Shown piece after piece: positions 42,705 through 51,526 of a stretch of 64,000 bases of DNA. The stretch is from contig CAWHKD010000012.1 in NCBI GenBank assembly GCA_963829845.1, forward strand, positions 62,001 to 126,000, written 5' to 3'. The DNA comes from Gaiellasilicea sp963829845 (GTDB lineage Bacteria; Actinomycetota; Thermoleophilia; Gaiellales; Gaiellaceae). The position numbers and the translations under genes were made by a program. How positions within the stretch are numbered: the first letter of the stretch is position 1; each line of letters opens with the position of its first letter. The notes under the pieces are model-generated. The model searched no databases. It was not told where the DNA came from and saw nothing but the letters and a program-made list of their open reading frames with translations.

Positions 42705-43558
42705 GCGTGCACCTCCTCGCCGACGCCGCTCGGCTCGACGACGACGTGCTCGACCGGCACCTTCGCCTCGCTCGAAAGCCTCCCTACCAGGTCGCGACGG
42801 AGCCACGACGAGCCCCGCTGCTCCGGGAACGTCGAGACGAGGATGGAATCGACGCGCTCGTCGCGGACGACGTGCATGGCCGCGGTGAACGGGTCCGGAT
42901 GGGCGACCTGGCCGTGCGCCTCGATCCCCTCCGCCCGCAGCCTGGTCAACATCCGCCGCAGGCGCCGCTCGGCCTCGGGATGCGCGCCCTGCTCCGGGTC
43001 GCTCTGAGGCGAGATGATCAGGAAGCTCGTCCGGCCACTGCCGCCACGCGCTTTCTCGCGGATGCGGTCGAGCAGCGGCTCGCCGAGCACCGTCTCGTTG
43101 GCGATCACGAGGACGTTCTCGGCGCCGACCCGCGAGGCGACGTCGGAGACGACGTGCTTGACGGGGATCGGCCCCGCCGCCTTGCGGATCTCGTCGAGCA
43201 GGTTGCGGCGCCGCCAGCCCGACGTCGACTCGGGATGCGTCGAGACGACCAACTCGTCCGGCTCCTCGATCGCGATCGCGTCCTTGACTGCCGTGAGCGG
43301 CTCGTTGTCGACCACGTGCCCGGTCGCCGCAATCCCGGCGTCGCGGAAGCTCGTCAGCGTCCGTTCGAGCCGCCGGCCCGCCGCCGCGCGGCGCGTGTTC
43401 TCGTACACGACGTAGCCCTCACGGGGCGCGTTCACGGGCGCGATCACGACGACGACCGCATCGGCATCGCCGACGCTCGCGCGCACAGCGTCCAGGAGCT
43501 CGTCCCCCGTCAGCGTCTCGTTCGCGACGACGAGGATCTTCCGCGGATCGTCGCTCAT
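42701..43558 (-). CDS. Tandem universal-stress-protein-like protein in the oxidase operon
   Basis: 285 residues from ATG 43558. Two similar halves, each about 140 residues: KILVVANETLTGDELLDAV...ELVVSTHPESTSGWRRRN and VLVIANETVLGEPLLDRI...SILVSTFPEQRGSSWLRRD. Both end with VKHVV/VEHVVV strands. No canonical GxxGSxx ATP loop is seen, so it is probably a non-ATP-binding Usp variant. It lies between ctaD and ctaE with four-base overlaps on both sides (its ATG overlaps the ctaD stop), so its expression is tied to the oxidase. Confidence 0.85.
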   Translation of the reverse strand: MSDDPRKILVVANETLTGDELLDAVRASVGDADAVVVVIAPVNAPREGYVVYENTRRAAAGRRLERTLTSFRDAGIAATGHVVDNEPLTAVKDAIAIEEPDELVVSTHPESTSGWRRRNLLDEIRKAAGPIPVKHVVSDVASRVGAENVLVIANETVLGEPLLDRIREKARGGSGRTSFLIISPQSDPEQGAHPEAERRLRRMLTRLRAEGIEAHGQVAHPDPFTAAMHVVRDERVDSILVSTFPEQRGSSWLRRDLVGRLSSEAKVPVEHVVVEPSGVGEEVHA

Positions 43559-45514
43559 CGCACGGTTTCCTCTTCGTGCGCGGTCTCCGGCAGATCGGCG
43601 TGCGCGCCGCCGTGCAGGACGGCGTGGCGCGCACCTGGGACGCCGTACTCATATGGCGCGCCGACCACCTGCGGGATCTCGTCGAAGTTGAAGACCGGTG
43701 GCGGCGAGCTGACCTGCCACTCGAGCGTCAGCGCCCGCCACGGGTTCGGCGGTGCGATCGGGCCACGCGTCCAGCTGACGATCATGTTGTAGAAGAAGAT
43801 GATCGTCGAGGCGCCGAGCATGAACGAGAACAGCGAGATCACGAGGTTCCAGTTGCCGAACTGGTCGGCGTAGTCGGCGACCCGCCGTGGCATCCCCTGC
43901 AACCCGACCCAGTGCATCGGGAAGAAGGTTCCGTTGAAGCCGATGAACGTGAGCCAGAAGTGGAGCTTGCCCAGCCGCTCGTCGTACATCCGCCCGGTCA
44001 TCTTCGGGAACCAGTAGTAGATCCCGGCGAAGATCGTGAAGACGGAGCCGCCGAAGAGCACGTAGTGGATGTGCGCGACGATGAAGTACGTGTCCGAGGC
44101 GGCGATGTCGATCGGCACCGAGGCAAGGAAGATGCCCGAGAGGCCACCGAGCACGAACATCGAGAGGAAGCCGAGCGCGAACAGCATGGGCGTCCGGAAG
44201 TGCAGCCTCCCCTCCCACATCGTGGCCAGCCAGCGAGAAGATCTTGATCCCGGTCGGCACCGCGATGATCATCGAGGTGACCATCATCGGCACGCGCAGC
44301 CACGGTGCCATCCCGGCCACGAACATGTGGTGCGCCCAGACGGAGAAGCCGAGCACGAGGATCGCCATCAGCGAGAGCGCCATCAGCCGGTAGCCGAATA
44401 CCGGCTTGCGGCTCATCACCGAGATCACTTCCGAGATGATCCCGAAGCCGGGCAGCATCATGATGTAGACGGCCGGGTGGGAGTAGAACCAGAAGATGTG
44501 CTGGTACCCGAGCACGTACCCGCCCTCTGACGCGTTGAAGAAGTTCGTGTGCATCACGCGGTCGAACAGGGCGAAGAACTGCGAGCCGGCGATGAACGGC
44601 GTCGCGATCACGACGAGCAGCGAGGTAGTGAAGTTCGCCCAGACGAGGAGCGGCAGCCGCCAGAACGTCATCCCGGGCGCGCGCATCGTGATGATCGTGA
44701 CCAGGAAGTTGAGCGCCGTCATGATCGACGACGCACCAGCCCACTGGACGCCCATCTGGAAGAAGATGTTCCCGTCCGTACCTTCGACCGCGAGCGGCGC
44801 ATAGCCCGTCCAGCCCGCGCCGAACGCTCCGCCGGGAGCGAGGAACGCAGCCAGGAACATGATCCCGGCGATCGGAAGCAGCCAGTACGAGAGCGCATTC
44901 AGCCGCGGGAACGCCATGTCGGGCGCGCCCAGCATCAACGGCACGGCGAAGTTCGCGAGCCCGGCGAAGGCGGGGATGATGAACAGGAAGATCATCAGCG
45001 CCGCGTGCTCGGACACGAGCCCGTTGAAGGTCTGCGTGTCGACGTACTGCATATCCGGCTGCGCCAGCTCGGCCCGGAAGAGCATCGCCATCAGCCCGCC
45101 CGCGATGAAGAAGACGAACGTCGTCACGAGGTACTGGACGCCGATCACCTTGTGGTCGGTGTTGACCTTGAAGTAGTCGCGCCAGCTGTACGCCCCATGG
45201 CTGGCGTGGTCGTCGGGCACGGTCGGACGGCCCGAGATGTAGTAGAGCCAGTAGTCGAACGAGCCGATGCCGGCGAGGAAGCCGACCGGCGCGGTCGTCA
45301 GCGAGGCGACGACCGTGATCACGAGCCAGTCCCAGGTCGGTTCGTAGTTCCCGAGCCAGCGGAAGAAGACGACGATGCCGGCGCCGATCGCCCAGAAGAG
45401 CGGGACCATCCAGGCGGCCCGGATGAAGCCGGGCTTCGTCAGGTGCTCCATGCCGTGGCGCGCCGGTGCCGGATGATGGTCAGGTGCGCGATGCGTTTCG
45501 ACGACGTCGGTCAC
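43555..45514 (-). CDS. ctaD: caa3-type cytochrome c oxidase subunit I, A2-type (one frameshift)
   Basis: About 652 residues from GTG 45514 (GTGA overlap with ctaC). Residues ~1-110 are an extension with two extra membrane helices before the usual start VNTDHKVIGVQYL. Redox centre residues: haem a His in VSEHAALMIFLF, CuB His and cross-linked Tyr in FWFYSHPAVYIMMLPG, CuB His pair in VWAHHMFVAG, and haem His pair in IVAHIHYVLFGG. The YSHPAVY form lacks the D-channel Glu of HPEVY and marks an A2-type haem-copper oxidase. An extra C at about 44233 shifts the frame; the restored join is GIKIFSWLATMWEG. The last ~220 residues are in the second frame, ending at 43555. Confidence 0.94.
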
Positions 45515-46503
45515 TGTTGGCCCTCCACCAGATACTGCACGAGTGCGTCGAGCTGTTCATCGCTGAGCGAGCTCTCGAACGTCCCGGGCATCACGCTCGG
45601 CTGATACCCCGAGGCGATCTTCGCGTTCGGGTCGACGATCGACTCGCGCACGAAGTCCTCGAGCGGCTCGCCGCCGGGGTCGAGCTGGTCGAGGCTCGGA
45701 CCGACTTCGGCGTCGGTCCCGGCGGGCTGGAACGCGTGGCAGGCACCGCAGCCGGCAGTCGTGAAGACCGCCTCCCCGGACGTCTCCTCCCCGCCCGGCG
45801 TGGCCGGACCGGCGACGAACTGGTCGTACTGAGCCCGGTCGACGACGCGAACCCCCGACCGCATCGTCGGGTGTCCGAGCCCGCAGAGCTCGGTGCAGAC
45901 GATCGAGAACTCGCCCTCGCGGTTCGGCGTAATCACGAGTGTCGTCTCGATTCCGGGCACCGCATCCGACTTCTGCCCAAATTCCGGAACCCAGAACGAG
46001 TGGATCACGTCGAGGGAGCGCAGTGTCAGCTTGACCGTCTCGTTCACGGGCAGGACGAGCTGGCCGGAGGTGAACTTCGCCTCGCCGGGATACTCGAACC
46101 GCCAGGCGAACTGCTGCGCGGTGACCGCGATCCGGATCGGGTTCGGGCCGGCGTTGTCGTTCTTCGCCAGCACGACGGCGCTGACGATCGAGATCGCGGT
46201 CACGAGGATCGCCGGAACCGCGGTCCAGACGATCTCGAGCCCGGTGTGACCATGGATCGGCGGGCCGTCCAACTCGTCGTCGAGTGGGACCCTGAAGTTG
46301 AGGATCGAGTAGAGGATGACGGCGGCGACGACCGCGAAGACGGCGATGCAGATGACCGTCGTGAACCAGAACGTGAACTCGATCCGGTCCATCTGCTCGG
46401 ACGCCGACGTGGGCAGCCAGGGGATGAGGACGGCGACCAGTGACGCGAGGATTCCCGCGAGGACGCCGTAGATCGTGATGCGGACAATCGAGCCCCTGCG
46501 CAC
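45511..46503 (-). CDS. ctaC: Cytochrome c oxidase subunit II fused to cytochrome c (caa3)
   Basis: 330 residues from GTG 46503. Two membrane helices (ASLVAVLIPWLP region and FTFWFTTVICIAVFAVVAAVILYS), then a third hydrophobic stretch EIVWTAVPAILVTAISI. The CuA domain has VTAQQFAWRFEYPG, LDVIHSFWVPEFGQK and the binuclear site CTELCGLGHPTM. A C-terminal cytochrome c domain carries haem site CGACH and Met ligand region SVMPGTF. First gene of ctaC-ctaD-usp-ctaE-usp. Electrons pass from the fused haem to CuA to subunit I. Confidence 0.95.
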   Translation of the reverse strand: MRRGSIVRITIYGVLAGILASLVAVLIPWLPTSASEQMDRIEFTFWFTTVICIAVFAVVAAVILYSILNFRVPLDDELDGPPIHGHTGLEIVWTAVPAILVTAISIVSAVVLAKNDNAGPNPIRIAVTAQQFAWRFEYPGEAKFTSGQLVLPVNETVKLTLRSLDVIHSFWVPEFGQKSDAVPGIETTLVITPNREGEFSIVCTELCGLGHPTMRSGVRVVDRAQYDQFVAGPATPGGEETSGEAVFTTAGCGACHAFQPAGTDAEVGPSLDQLDPGGEPLEDFVRESIVDPNAKIASGYQPSVMPGTFESSLSDEQLDALVQYLVEGQQ

Positions 46504-46616
46504 CGCGGCGAGCCTACATAACCCGTAACCGATCCGTGGCTTCGAACGTTCGACAGATGACCCGGACATCCGGGCGCCACGAATCGCGGATCTCCCGCGA
46601 ACAGGAGGAACACAAA

Positions 46617-46838
46617 ATGGGTCTTGGAGTCAGCATCTTTCTCATCGCAGTCGGAGCGATCCTGACCTGGGCCGTGAACGCCTCGGTCTCCGGACTCGAG
46701 CTCCAGACGATCGGCGTCATCCTGATGGTCGTCGGTGCCCTCGGCCTCGTGCTCTCGATGATCTTCTGGTCGTCGTGGGGCGGCGCCGGTGGCTCGACTC
46801 GCCGGACCACGTATGTCGAGGACGGTCCGCGCGTCTAG
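46617..46838 (+). CDS. DUF6458-type small membrane protein
   Basis: 73 residues from ATG 46617 with ribosome site CAGGAGGA. Two membrane helices: LGVSIFLIAVGAILTWAVNA and TIGVILMVVGALGLVLSMIFW, the usual DUF6458 layout widespread in Actinomycetota. The tail is short, glycine/arginine rich. Function unknown. It is divergent from ctaC and converges on the histidine kinase gene, with 70 bases between the stops. Confidence 0.85.
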   Translation: MGLGVSIFLIAVGAILTWAVNASVSGLELQTIGVILMVVGALGLVLSMIFWSSWGGAGGSTRRTTYVEDGPRV

Positions 46839-46908
46839 CTTCGCAGCTATCTCAGTCCCATCCGTTCGAGCGAGAGGCGGCCCCGAGGCCGCCTCTTCTC
46901 GTTTCCCG

Positions 46909-49734
46909 CTAGGCGAGCGGCAGGTCGAACGAGAACGTCGAGCCGCGGCCCGGCTCGGACTCGACGCGGATCCGGCCGCCCATTCGCCGCACGATCTCGC
47001 GGGAGATGTACAGCCCGAGCCCGGTGCCGCCGACGCCGCGCGCGAGGTTCGGGTCGAGTCGGAAGAACTTCTCGAAGATCCGCTCGTGCTCGGAGACGGG
47101 GATGCCGAGGCCGCGGTCGCGTACGACGAAACGGACTCGGCTGTCCGTCGGCTCGAGCTGGAGCTCGACGAGCCCTCCGTCGGGTGAGTACTTGACGGCG
47201 TTCTCGACCAGGTTCACGAGCACCTGTCGCAGTCCATCGGGGTCGGCGGCCACCTCCGGACCCGGATCGGGCACGCTCAGGGCGAGCTCCACCCCCGGCG
47301 GCAGATGCGCCTCCGCCGCGGCGAGCACGGCGCGCGCCAGCTCGCCCGCATCGGTACGGCCGATCTCGACGGTGGCTGCGCCGGAGTCCAGGCGGCTCGC
47401 GAGCAGGATGTCGTTGACGATCCGCGCCAGCCGCTCCGACTCGCCGGAGATCACGTCGAGCATCCCGGCCTCCTGGATCTCGTTGAGCTCGACGTCGCCG
47501 CGCTGGAGCGTCATCGCGGCGCCGTAGATGGCCGCGAGCGGCGTGCGCAGCTCGTGCGAGACGGTCGAGACGAAGTCGCTCTTCAGCTGCTCGACCGCGC
47601 GCTCCTCGGTGAGGTCGCGGAACGCGTAGACGGTGCCGTGCAAGAACTCGGCCGCGGTCAACGAGAGCCACAGCTCCCCGTGCGGTCCCTCGACGGGGAA
47701 CGTCTGCGGCCGCTCGCCCTGACCGAGCGGCCAGCCGGCCAGTACGTCCTCGGCAAGCGAGCCGACCGCCTGCGCCTCCGACAGGCCGGTGATCCGCGCG
47801 GCGGCAGGGTTCCAGAGCACGACGTCGCCGTCGCGGCCGACGAGGAAGACGCCATCGCCGACGAACTCGAGCGCCTGTGCCGCCTGGGCGCGACGCCGCA
47901 GCTCGTCGACGAGGCCTGCGTTGTCCATCGCGACACCGGCGCGGCCGGCGAGCTCCTGCGCGAGGTCGAGGTCGTGCTCGTCAAAGCGATCGGGGCGCCG
48001 TGACCCGAGCGTGAGGATGCCGAGCGTCTGGCCGCGGGCGACGATCGGCACGAGCATCAGCGAGCGCGTCCCGATTCGCTCGACCGCCAGGCGTTCGGCG
48101 CCGAAGTGCTCGAGCTCGTCGAGGTACTCGTCCGGGATCGTGGCTAGGAGCAGCGGCTCGGAGTCCTTGAGCACGTTTGCGATCTGCCCCGACTCGTCCG
48201 CGAGCGCGAAGGTTGCGGGGAGCGACTCGAGCACCGGCTGCGCCGATGGATCGGCGGCGACACACGCGACCCGGGCGAGCACGCCGTCGCGAAGGAGATA
48301 GACGTTGCAGGTGTCCGCCAACCGCGGCACGCCGACACGGGCGATCCGCGACGCGATCTCGTTCTGGTCGAGCGAGGTCGAGAAGAGCTCGCCGGCCTCA
48401 GCCAGCAGGCGCAGGCGGTCGTCGGCTCGCTTCCGGTCCGTGATCTCCATGATCACCGCGCCGATTCCGATCACCTCGCCCTCGGGCGTGTGCACCGGGT
48501 AGTAGCTCGAGAGCCAGTGGCGGCGCTCGCCCATCTGCAGAGCCGCGTCGTCGGTGGATTCGGTGTGCACGACCGGCTCGCCCGTCTCGAGCACGCGTCG
48601 ATAGAGCGGAACGAGGATGGGCGCGAGCTCGCCGACGACGTCGCCGAGATACCGGCCGACATGCGCTTCCGGCGAGAGCCCGTTGATCGTCGCGAGCGCG
48701 TCGTTGACCCGGACGAACCGGAGGTCGCGATCCCAGAATCCGATCCCGACCGGCGCCGAGACGAGCAGCGTGTTCAGCTGCGCATACGACTGCTGCGCGG
48801 CCCCGAACAGGAGCGCATTGTCGATCGCGAGCGCCGCCCGCCGCGCCAGCTCCCTGGCGAGCGAGAGGTCGAGCTCACCGAAGCGGCGGCCGGACTCGCC
48901 GGTCCCGAGCGAGATCGTCCCGAGCATCCGGCCGCGCGCCTCGAGCGGCACGACGATGTACGACAGCGCCTCCAGCCGGCGGTAGAGGGCGAGATGCTCG
49001 TCGTCGACGGCGGCGTACGAGAGCGCGTCGACGCGTGCGTCCTCGACGAGATAGGGCTCCCCGGTTACGAGCACCTCCGAGACGGGATGCGCCCTGTTCG
49101 CGTCCGGCGGATACCGCTCGCGCAGCTCTCGCAGCAGTTGCTCCCGCTCGGGATCGCGGTGCACGATCACGACCTGGCGCAGCCGGTCGCCGTCGACCAT
49201 GTCGACGATGCAGTAGTCGGCGAGGCGCGGCACGAGCAGCGCGGCGAGGGCATCGAAGGTCGCATCGATGTCGATCGAGGCGGCGAAGACGGCGCCGGTC
49301 TCGTCGAGCAGCTTCGCCCGCTCGCGCGCGGCCCGCTCGGCCGTGACGTCGTGGATGACGTTGATCACGAGGTCGACGCTTCCGGACTCCGCCACGATCG
49401 GCGTCGAGCGGACGAGCGACCAGCGCTCGTCCCCGTCGGGCAGGAGCCGGTAGCCGACGATCCCCTCCTCAGGCCGGCCGGAGGCGAGGGCGCGCCGGTT
49501 CGGGAGCTCTGCGGACGGCAGCGGCGCCCCATCCTCCCCGATCATCAGGAAGCGCCGGCTCAGCTCACTTCCCTGCAGCCCGATCAGCTCGGCGCCCGAG
49601 CTGAGGCCGAGCAGCCGGGCAGCCGCGTCGTTCGCGTATGCGAGCGATCCGTCCATGCGTTGCGCCGTGATCCCGTCGGCGACGTTGCGGAGGATGACGT
49701 CGAGCTGGTTCGCGACGATCGGGGCCGAGGACAT
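46909..49734 (-). CDS. Soluble multi-sensor PAS/GAF hybrid sensor histidine kinase
   Basis: 941 residues from ATG 49734. No membrane helix. Order: PAS (about 5-125, ILRNVADGITAQRMDGSLAY), GAF (about 140-300), PAS (about 310-425, ALLVSAPVGIGFWDRDLRFVRVN), GAF (about 430-590), PAS (about 600-700, FVGDGVFLVGRDGDVVLWN), HisKA with phospho-His in SDFVSTVSHELRTPLAAIYGA and HATPase (N box VLVNLVENAVKYSP, RDRGLGIP, F box IFEKFFRLD, G2 GTGLGLYIS). No receiver domain and no adjacent response regulator, so it is an orphan kinase. It probably integrates redox, light or small-molecule signals. The 78-bp tandem repeats lie just upstream of its start. Confidence 0.92.
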   Translation of the reverse strand: MSSAPIVANQLDVILRNVADGITAQRMDGSLAYANDAAARLLGLSSGAELIGLQGSELSRRFLMIGEDGAPLPSAELPNRRALASGRPEEGIVGYRLLPDGDERWSLVRSTPIVAESGSVDLVINVIHDVTAERAARERAKLLDETGAVFAASIDIDATFDALAALLVPRLADYCIVDMVDGDRLRQVVIVHRDPEREQLLRELRERYPPDANRAHPVSEVLVTGEPYLVEDARVDALSYAAVDDEHLALYRRLEALSYIVVPLEARGRMLGTISLGTGESGRRFGELDLSLARELARRAALAIDNALLFGAAQQSYAQLNTLLVSAPVGIGFWDRDLRFVRVNDALATINGLSPEAHVGRYLGDVVGELAPILVPLYRRVLETGEPVVHTESTDDAALQMGERRHWLSSYYPVHTPEGEVIGIGAVIMEITDRKRADDRLRLLAEAGELFSTSLDQNEIASRIARVGVPRLADTCNVYLLRDGVLARVACVAADPSAQPVLESLPATFALADESGQIANVLKDSEPLLLATIPDEYLDELEHFGAERLAVERIGTRSLMLVPIVARGQTLGILTLGSRRPDRFDEHDLDLAQELAGRAGVAMDNAGLVDELRRRAQAAQALEFVGDGVFLVGRDGDVVLWNPAAARITGLSEAQAVGSLAEDVLAGWPLGQGERPQTFPVEGPHGELWLSLTAAEFLHGTVYAFRDLTEERAVEQLKSDFVSTVSHELRTPLAAIYGAAMTLQRGDVELNEIQEAGMLDVISGESERLARIVNDILLASRLDSGAATVEIGRTDAGELARAVLAAAEAHLPPGVELALSVPDPGPEVAADPDGLRQVLVNLVENAVKYSPDGGLVELQLEPTDSRVRFVVRDRGLGIPVSEHERIFEKFFRLDPNLARGVGGTGLGLYISREIVRRMGGRIRVESEPGRGSTFSFDLPLA

Positions 49735-49796
49735 AGTCAGAAGTATCGCGACGACGCGCGACGGCTCCGGGGACAGTGCCACGCGGCTCAAGGAGA

Positions 49797-50105
49797 GCGG
49801 GAGCGAAGCGACCCTTCAGGGGTCTTGCGCGAGCGCGGATCCGCTCCCGCGGATTCGTGCTCTTGCGCCATCGTGCGGGAGCGAAGCGACCCTTCAGGGT
49901 CTTGCGCGAGCGCGGATCCGCTCCCGCGGATTCGTGCTCTTGCGCCATCGTGCGGGAGCGAAGCGACCCTTCAGGGGTCTTGCGCGAGCGCGGATCTGCT
50001 CCCGCGGATTCGTGCTCTTGCGCCATCGTGCGGGAGCGAAGCGACCCTTAGGGATCTTGCGCGGTCGGGAATCCGCTCCTGCGGATTACCGACCTTGCGC
50101 CATAA
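49797..50105. repeat. Four tandem copies of a ~78-bp palindromic repeat
   Basis: Copies at 49797-49874 (78), 49875-49951 (77), 49952-50029 (78) and 50030-50105 (76). The first three differ by one or two bases; the fourth is diverged. Each unit reads GCGGGAGCGAAGCGACCCTT, then CAGGGGTCTTGCGCGAGCGC, then the palindrome GCGGATCCGC, CTCCCGCGGATTCGTGCTC and TTGCGCCATCGT. The unit is the reverse complement of the 61-bp repeats at 9773-9894. Head-to-tail order without spacers rules out a CRISPR array. The array ends three bases before tRNA-Lys. Confidence 0.92.
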
Positions 50106-50108
50106 GCA

Positions 50109-50181
50109 TGGGCCGTGTAGGGATCGAACCTACGACCTTGGGATTAAGAGTCCCCTGCTCTACCAGCTGAGCTAACGGCCC
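50109..50181 (-). tRNA. tRNA-Lys (CTT)
   Basis: 73 bases, minus strand. Acceptor arms GGGCCGT and ACGGCCC pair fully with discriminator A; D arm TTAGCTCAGCTGGTAGAGCA, anticodon loop CTCTTAA (anticodon CTT) and T arm GTAGGTTCGATCCCTAC are canonical. The anticodon stem has an outer G-A mismatch. CCA is not encoded. Confidence 0.97.
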
Positions 50182-50266
50182 GCGGCGACGATTGTAGCCA
50201 GCTTCGAAACCCTCAACGAGCGGGGCTAGGCGCGGGATCGGACCGCCTCTGTACGATTCCGCGCCG

Positions 50267-51526
50267 ATGACCGACGTCGCCATCGTCGGAGCCGGCTACG
50301 TCGGCGTTCCGCTTGCCCAGGTATTCGCCGAGGCGGGCCGCAGCGTGCTCCTCGTCGACCGCGACGCCGGTCGCGTGGCGCAGCTGAACCGCGGCGAGAG
50401 CTACATCGAGGATGTCCCGTCCGACGTGCTGAAGCGGCTCGTCGACGAGCAGGGGCTGCGCGCGACGACCGACTACGACGAGCTCGCCGACTCGGATGCG
50501 ATCCTGATAGCACTGCCCACGCCGCTCTCGAAGCAGCGCGAGCCCGACCTTTCGATCGTCAACGCCGCCGCCGAGGAGATCGCAAGGCGGCTGCGGCAGG
50601 GCCACCTGGTCGTACTCGAATCGACGACGTATCCCGGAACGACGCGCGAGGAGATCCTGCCTCGGCTCGAAGCCTCCGGCCTCAAGGTCGGCGAGGACTT
50701 CAACCTCGCGTTTTCGCCGGAGCGCGTCGATCCGGGCCGCGTCGACTGGACGACGAAGAACGTGCCGAAGGTCGTGGGTGGCATCACCGAGGCTTGCACC
50801 GACCGTGCTGCCGAGCTGTACAGCTCGGCCGTGGACACGGTCCACCGGGTCACCTCACCCGAGTCCGCCGAGCTGACGAAACTGCTCGAGAACATCTTCC
50901 GGTCGGTCAACATCGCGCTCGTCAACGAGCTGGCTCAACTCTGCGAGCGGATGAACATCGACTTCTGGGAGGTCGTCGACGCGGCCGCGACGAAGCCGTT
51001 CGGATTCATGAGCTTCAAGCCCGGCCCCGGCCTCGGCGGCCACTGCATCCCGATCGACCCCTTCTACCTGACCTGGAAGGCGCGGGAGTACGACTTCTAC
51101 ACCGAGTTCATCGAGCTGGCCGGCAAGGTGAACGAGAACATGCCGTGGCACTGCCGCTCGCTGGTCTCACAGGCACTGAACCATGGCAGGCAGAAGTCAC
51201 TGAAAGGCTCCGAGGTGCTCGTGCTCGGGGTCGCCTACAAGCCGAACATCGGCGACGTGCGCGAGAGTCCGGCGCTGAAGCTGATCGAGCTGCTCGAGGC
51301 CGGTGGAGCCAACGTTTCCTACCACGACCCGCACGTTCCCGAGTTGACCGAGTACGGCCTCTCGTCAGCGCCCCTCGAGCCGGAGAGATTCGACGCGATC
51401 GCGATCGTGACCGATCACGCCGGAATCGATTACGAGGCGCTTGTCGACAGCGGCCCGGTGATCGTCGACTTCCGCAACGCGACGGGCGAGCCGGGCCGCG
51501 CGAGCGAGAACGTCTGGAAGCTGTGA
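50267..51526 (+). CDS. UDP-sugar 6-dehydrogenase (WbpA/WecC-type)
   Basis: 419 residues from ATG 50267. NAD-dependent four-electron oxidation of a UDP-hexose (UDP-GlcNAc or UDP-ManNAc likely) to the uronic acid. N-terminal Rossmann motif VAIVGAGYVGVPLAQVFAEAG, LIALPTPL, ESTTYPGTT, the active site GPGLGGHCIPIDPFYL with catalytic Cys, and C-terminal NAD fold LVLGVAYKPNIGDVRESP. Length and motif GHCIPIDP distinguish it from UDP-glucose dehydrogenase proper. First of three overlapping genes for an amino-uronic sugar. Confidence 0.9.
   Translation: MTDVAIVGAGYVGVPLAQVFAEAGRSVLLVDRDAGRVAQLNRGESYIEDVPSDVLKRLVDEQGLRATTDYDELADSDAILIALPTPLSKQREPDLSIVNAAAEEIARRLRQGHLVVLESTTYPGTTREEILPRLEASGLKVGEDFNLAFSPERVDPGRVDWTTKNVPKVVGGITEACTDRAAELYSSAVDTVHRVTSPESAELTKLLENIFRSVNIALVNELAQLCERMNIDFWEVVDAAATKPFGFMSFKPGPGLGGHCIPIDPFYLTWKAREYDFYTEFIELAGKVNENMPWHCRSLVSQALNHGRQKSLKGSEVLVLGVAYKPNIGDVRESPALKLIELLEAGGANVSYHDPHVPELTEYGLSSAPLEPERFDAIAIVTDHAGIDYEALVDSGPVIVDFRNATGEPGRASENVWKL

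Noticed and set aside
49776..50051. Open frames through the tandem repeats giving repetitive proteins (for example RSRGFVLLRHRAGAKRPF)
   Set aside because: They merely translate the 78-bp repeats, occur in several frames, have no ribosome site and no normal codon use.
49797..50105. CRISPR array
   Set aside because: Units are contiguous 76-78-bp repeats without unique spacers, and no cas gene is present.
50100..50175. Short frame containing GRVGIEPTTLGLRVPCS
   Set aside because: This is the well-known spurious translation of the antisense strand of a tRNA gene.
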